Below are positions 61,556 to 64,000 of a stretch of 64,000 nucleotides of DNA, in pieces. Both the position numbers and the translations under genes were made by a program. Location of the stretch: contig JACKCN010000001.1 in the NCBI GenBank assembly GCA_020634015.1, positions 479,001 through 543,000 on the forward strand, in the 5' to 3' direction. The first letter of the stretch is position 1; each line of letters starts with the position of its first letter. The notes beneath the pieces are model-generated. The model made no database searches. It saw only the letters and a program-made list of their open reading frames with translations, and had not been told where the DNA came from. The DNA comes from Candidatus Delongbacteria bacterium (GTDB lineage: Bacteria; CAIWAD01).

Positions 61556-62704
61556 ATGGACTTCAGCACCCGCGAACTGGAACGCTACAGCCGCCACCTC
61601 AGCCTGCCCGAATTCGGCATCGAAGGCCAGCGCGCGCTCAAGCGCGGCTCCGTGCTGCTGGTGGGTGCGGGCGGACTGGGCAGTCCGGCGGCGCTCTACC
61701 TGGCCGCGGCGGGCGTGGGGCGCATCGGCATTGTCGAAAGTGACACGGTCGAGCTGAGCAATCTCCAGCGTCAGGTGCTGTACACCAGCGAGCAGTGTGG
61801 GCAGTCCAAGGCCCGGCTGGCCGCCGAGCGCCTGCGCGCGCTCAACCCGGAGATCGAGGTGGTGGTGCACGAGCAACGGCTGGAGGCCGCGAACGCACTG
61901 GAGCTGATGACCCCCTGGGATGTGATCCTGGACGGCACCGACAACTTTCCCACCCGCTATCTGGTCAACGACTGCTGCGTGCTGCTGGGCAAACCCAACT
62001 GCTACGGCAGCATATTCCGCTTCGACGGCCAGGCGTCCGTGTTCTGCCATGACGGCGGACCGTGTTACCGCTGCGTGTTTCCCGCTCCCCCTCCGCCCGA
62101 GCAGGCTCCCTCCTGCGCCGAAGGCGGAGTGCTGGGCGTGCTGCCCGCGCTGATCGGCTCGATCCAGGCCTGCGAAGCGATCAAGCTGCTGGCGGGCATC
62201 GGCGACTCGCTCAGCGGGCGCCTGCTGCTGCTGGACGCCCTGCGCATGGACTTCACCACACTCAGACTGCGCCGTGATCCAGCCTGCCCCGCCTGCGGAG
62301 AGCGGCCCGTGATCCTCTCACCCACCGACCTGACCGACCACTGTGCCGTGCCCGGTCCAGCCAAAGGAGCCGACACCATGCCAGCCTGGGGCGAAATGGA
62401 CGTGGTCACCCTGGAGTCCCGCCGCAAGCAGGGCGACACCCTGCTGTTGCTGGACATCCGTGAAGACTGGGAACGCGAGATCTGCACCATCCCCGGCGCG
62501 CTCTGGATTCCCATGGGCCAGGTGGAGTCCCGTCTGGGCGACTTGCCCGCTTCGGCGGAAATCGTGGTACAGTGCCGCAGCGGAGTGCGCTCGCGCAGCA
62601 TCTGCTCGCTGCTGGCCGCACACGGCTACGACAGACTGTGGAACCTGAGCGGCGGCATCCTGGCCTGGGGCCGCGCGCATGATCCGGAGATGCCAACTTA
62701 CTGA
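61556..62704 (+). CDS. MoeB/ThiF-type adenylyltransferase with rhodanese domain
   Basis: 382 residues. E1-like domain (1-265): VLLVGAGGLGSPAALYLAAA (ATP site), LQRQVLYTSEQCGQSKA, LDGTDNFPTRYLVND, GSIFRFDGQASVFCHD and the zinc Cys pairs CYRC and CPAC. The rhodanese domain (about 280-382) has LLLDIREDWE and active-site Cys in VVQCRSGVRSRS. Such MoeZ-type fusions adenylate and sulfurate the C-terminus of ThiS/MoaD carriers. GGGAGAA precedes ATG 61556. This is the last high-GC gene of the window. Confidence 0.88.
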   Translation: MDFSTRELERYSRHLSLPEFGIEGQRALKRGSVLLVGAGGLGSPAALYLAAAGVGRIGIVESDTVELSNLQRQVLYTSEQCGQSKARLAAERLRALNPEIEVVVHEQRLEAANALELMTPWDVILDGTDNFPTRYLVNDCCVLLGKPNCYGSIFRFDGQASVFCHDGGPCYRCVFPAPPPPEQAPSCAEGGVLGVLPALIGSIQACEAIKLLAGIGDSLSGRLLLLDALRMDFTTLRLRRDPACPACGERPVILSPTDLTDHCAVPGPAKGADTMPAWGEMDVVTLESRRKQGDTLLLLDIREDWEREICTIPGALWIPMGQVESRLGDLPASAEIVVQCRSGVRSRSICSLLAAHGYDRLWNLSGGILAWGRAHDPEMPTY

Positions 62705-62771
62705 CACGCAATTCCGAATTTCTAACACTGATCAGATGTAAATCCATTTGTGAAAACACAGGAGATCCGAA

Positions 62772-64000
62772 ATGAGTTTCGGTAAGAAATACTGCCAGTT
62801 TGCTTGTAATGTATGCCCCTACGGAATAGAAACATTGACAGAGCAAAATAAGGTCTTTACTGCGTACTCGAGCCATGACGAATTAGTTGTAGACCAAATT
62901 AATGGCGCTTTGGAGTATTTGAATTCAAATTCAAGCATACAATGGACTTCTTGGGAAACAGATATCGAAATCGAAAATAATTTGATTTTCTGCGAGATTT
63001 GCAAGGAGATCGTTAAATCTAAAGCAGTAATGGTTGAAATGTCAGATTTGAATTTCAATGTGATATTTGAATATGGCTACTCATTAGGGCTAAACAAAAA
63101 ATTATTCCCAATCGTTGGGCAAGACTTTGAGTATGAGAACATTGATCGGTTTTTGAAACTTCTTCTTGGAATTGGAATTGCCAGATATGAGAAAAACAAG
63201 CTTAGTTCAAAATTACTCAAGAAACGATTTTGGGAAAAGGAAAACCCAATAACCATCAACACATTTAATAACGCAAGCATCTTATCAGACAATACAAACA
63301 TTACTGCAAATTGCTTGCTATATCTAAAGAATAGTGATTATCAAGCAGCATCTGAGGGCATAGAAAATGAACTTAATCAGGGCAATCTCAATGTAATACT
63401 TGATGATCCACAAGAGGAAAAACACAGTCTTTCATGGTACATTAAACAATTGACAAAGTCATATGCTGTTATTATAGACATGGGGTACTCGAGTACGCAA
63501 GAAAGTTATCATCACTTCCTAAAGTGTGCATTCGTAGGCGGACTTGCCGTCAGCACAGGCCGACGAGTGCTGATTATGAACTCCATACATAGCCCAAAAC
63601 CATCAGATATTGTTTCAATTGTCAAACAGTACAACAATCCAAAGGATGCAAAACATTTTACATATCAATTTCTTAACGAACATTCGAAATCGTTTGCGAT
63701 TATCAATTCATACATAAGTAGCTCGAATGCGGGTAAATCAACACGATTTAATGCTATTGATTTAGGAGAACATATAGCAGAAAATGACAAAAGGTTCCTT
63801 GAAAGTTGTTATGTAGAAACAGCAGAACTTGAAAAGATTTCTAGACAAGGATACAAACTGATCATTGGACGTAAAGGGACAGGAAAGACAGCGGCATTCT
63901 ACAGAGATAATGTATCGTCAAGAGCAGCAAAAACAATTATTGTGCGCCATCAGTTTACAGAATTCAATTTGAACGATATCTATGATCTTGCAATTCAATT
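62772..64000 (+). CDS. AT-rich TIR/deoxyribosyltransferase-like and P-loop NTPase protein (3' end outside window)
   Basis: At least 409 residues; open at the window edge. AGGAG lies seven bases before the ATG. Residues 29-115 form a nucleotide-processing Rossmann-like module: AYSSHDELVVDQINGALEYL at the start and MSDLNFNVIFEYGYSLGL, where E100 occupies the catalytic Glu place of TIR/nucleoside deoxyribosyltransferase-like domains. Residues 205-285 look like a second, more diverged copy (YAVIIDMGYSSTQ, CAFVGGLAVSTGRRVLIMN). From about 345, CYVETAELEKIS then YKLIIGRKGTGKTAAFYRDN (Walker A 366-373) start an NTPase of the kind found in anti-phage and STAND-like proteins. The N-terminal tail has three close Cys (YCQFACNVCPYG). 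Base composition is sharply lower in GC than all preceding genes, a sign of transfer. Confidence 0.8.
   Translation, partial: MSFGKKYCQFACNVCPYGIETLTEQNKVFTAYSSHDELVVDQINGALEYLNSNSSIQWTSWETDIEIENNLIFCEICKEIVKSKAVMVEMSDLNFNVIFEYGYSLGLNKKLFPIVGQDFEYENIDRFLKLLLGIGIARYEKNKLSSKLLKKRFWEKENPITINTFNNASILSDNTNITANCLLYLKNSDYQAASEGIENELNQGNLNVILDDPQEEKHSLSWYIKQLTKSYAVIIDMGYSSTQESYHHFLKCAFVGGLAVSTGRRVLIMNSIHSPKPSDIVSIVKQYNNPKDAKHFTYQFLNEHSKSFAIINSYISSSNAGKSTRFNAIDLGEHIAENDKRFLESCYVETAELEKISRQGYKLIIGRKGTGKTAAFYRDNVSSRAAKTIIVRHQFTEFNLNDIYDLAIQ

Noticed and set aside
1..64000. CRISPR arrays, rRNA genes, insertion sequences
   Set aside because: I saw no regularly spaced direct repeats, no rRNA segments and no transposase-like protein in either strand. 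The tRNA-Lys at 55164 shows no adjacent integrase or duplicated 3' end.

Overview
The window is a GC-rich bacterial chromosome segment with dense gene packing and clear Shine-Dalgarno sequences (many GGAG/GGAGG boxes), and start/stop overlaps of 1-4 bp are common. Two secreted proteins end in an NPFNP-type, FlgD-like/type IX secretion sorting module (genes at 24491 and 32672). That module points to the FCB superphylum or a related candidate phylum, but I cannot name a genus. The final 1.3 kb is abruptly AT-rich and looks horizontally acquired.

Region 1 (1-22276) is an exopolysaccharide/capsule locus. It holds a HAD-UbiA prenyltransferase (cut by the window start), a nitroreductase-like protein, four GT4-type glycosyltransferases, a polysaccharide pyruvyl transferase family protein, a Wzx-type flippase, three methyltransferases, a Wzy/O-antigen-ligase-like membrane protein, AsnB-type amidotransferase, a two-domain oxidoreductase, an alpha/alpha-toroid-like protein, a DUF354 protein and a Wzi-like outer-membrane protein. 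Most genes are on the + strand and translationally coupled. One two-gene block (methyltransferase and glycosyltransferase) is on the opposite strand.

Region 2 (22334-25822) has four small membrane proteins in tandem, three of them obviously paralogous, followed by a secreted peptide-N-glycosidase F homologue with a sorting domain.

Region 3 (26345-31840, minus strand) is the most striking locus. It is a four-gene overlapping operon encoding an MBOAT-SGNH acyltransferase, a carrier protein, an amino-acid (probably L-proline) adenylating ligase, and a flavin dehydrogenase resembling prolyl-carrier-protein dehydrogenases of pyrrole biosynthesis (PigA/RedW type). The logic is Dlt-like, but it would deliver a prolyl or pyrrole-2-carboxyl group to an envelope acceptor.

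Region 4 (32010-44631) is mixed: a YceI protein, a cytochrome-like CxxCH secreted protein, a lone receiver domain, a nitronate monooxygenase-like enzyme, a lysyl-endopeptidase-like secreted protease, a GH53 galactanase, a YfaP-like lipoprotein, a soluble CZB chemoreceptor and a DinB-like protein.

Region 5 (44719-48444, minus) is a compact operon of an OsmC-like protein, an acyl-CoA-dehydrogenase-like flavoprotein, a PhnD-like binding protein without signal peptide, and a short 'core' MetE. It is probably a sulfur/methionine module.

Region 6 (48500-62704) has an AAA+ ATPase and a WYL regulator, a metal-uptake pair (His/Glu-rich lipoprotein and TonB receptor) behind a Fur-like operator, tRNA-Lys(CTT), a 1399-residue subtilase-like protein whose catalytic Asp position reads His, an MFS exporter, CrcB, and a ThiF/MoeB-rhodanese protein.

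Region 7 (62705-end) carries the start of an AT-rich gene encoding two TIR/deoxyribosyltransferase-like modules followed by a P-loop NTPase, a likely anti-phage or signalling protein that runs out of the window.
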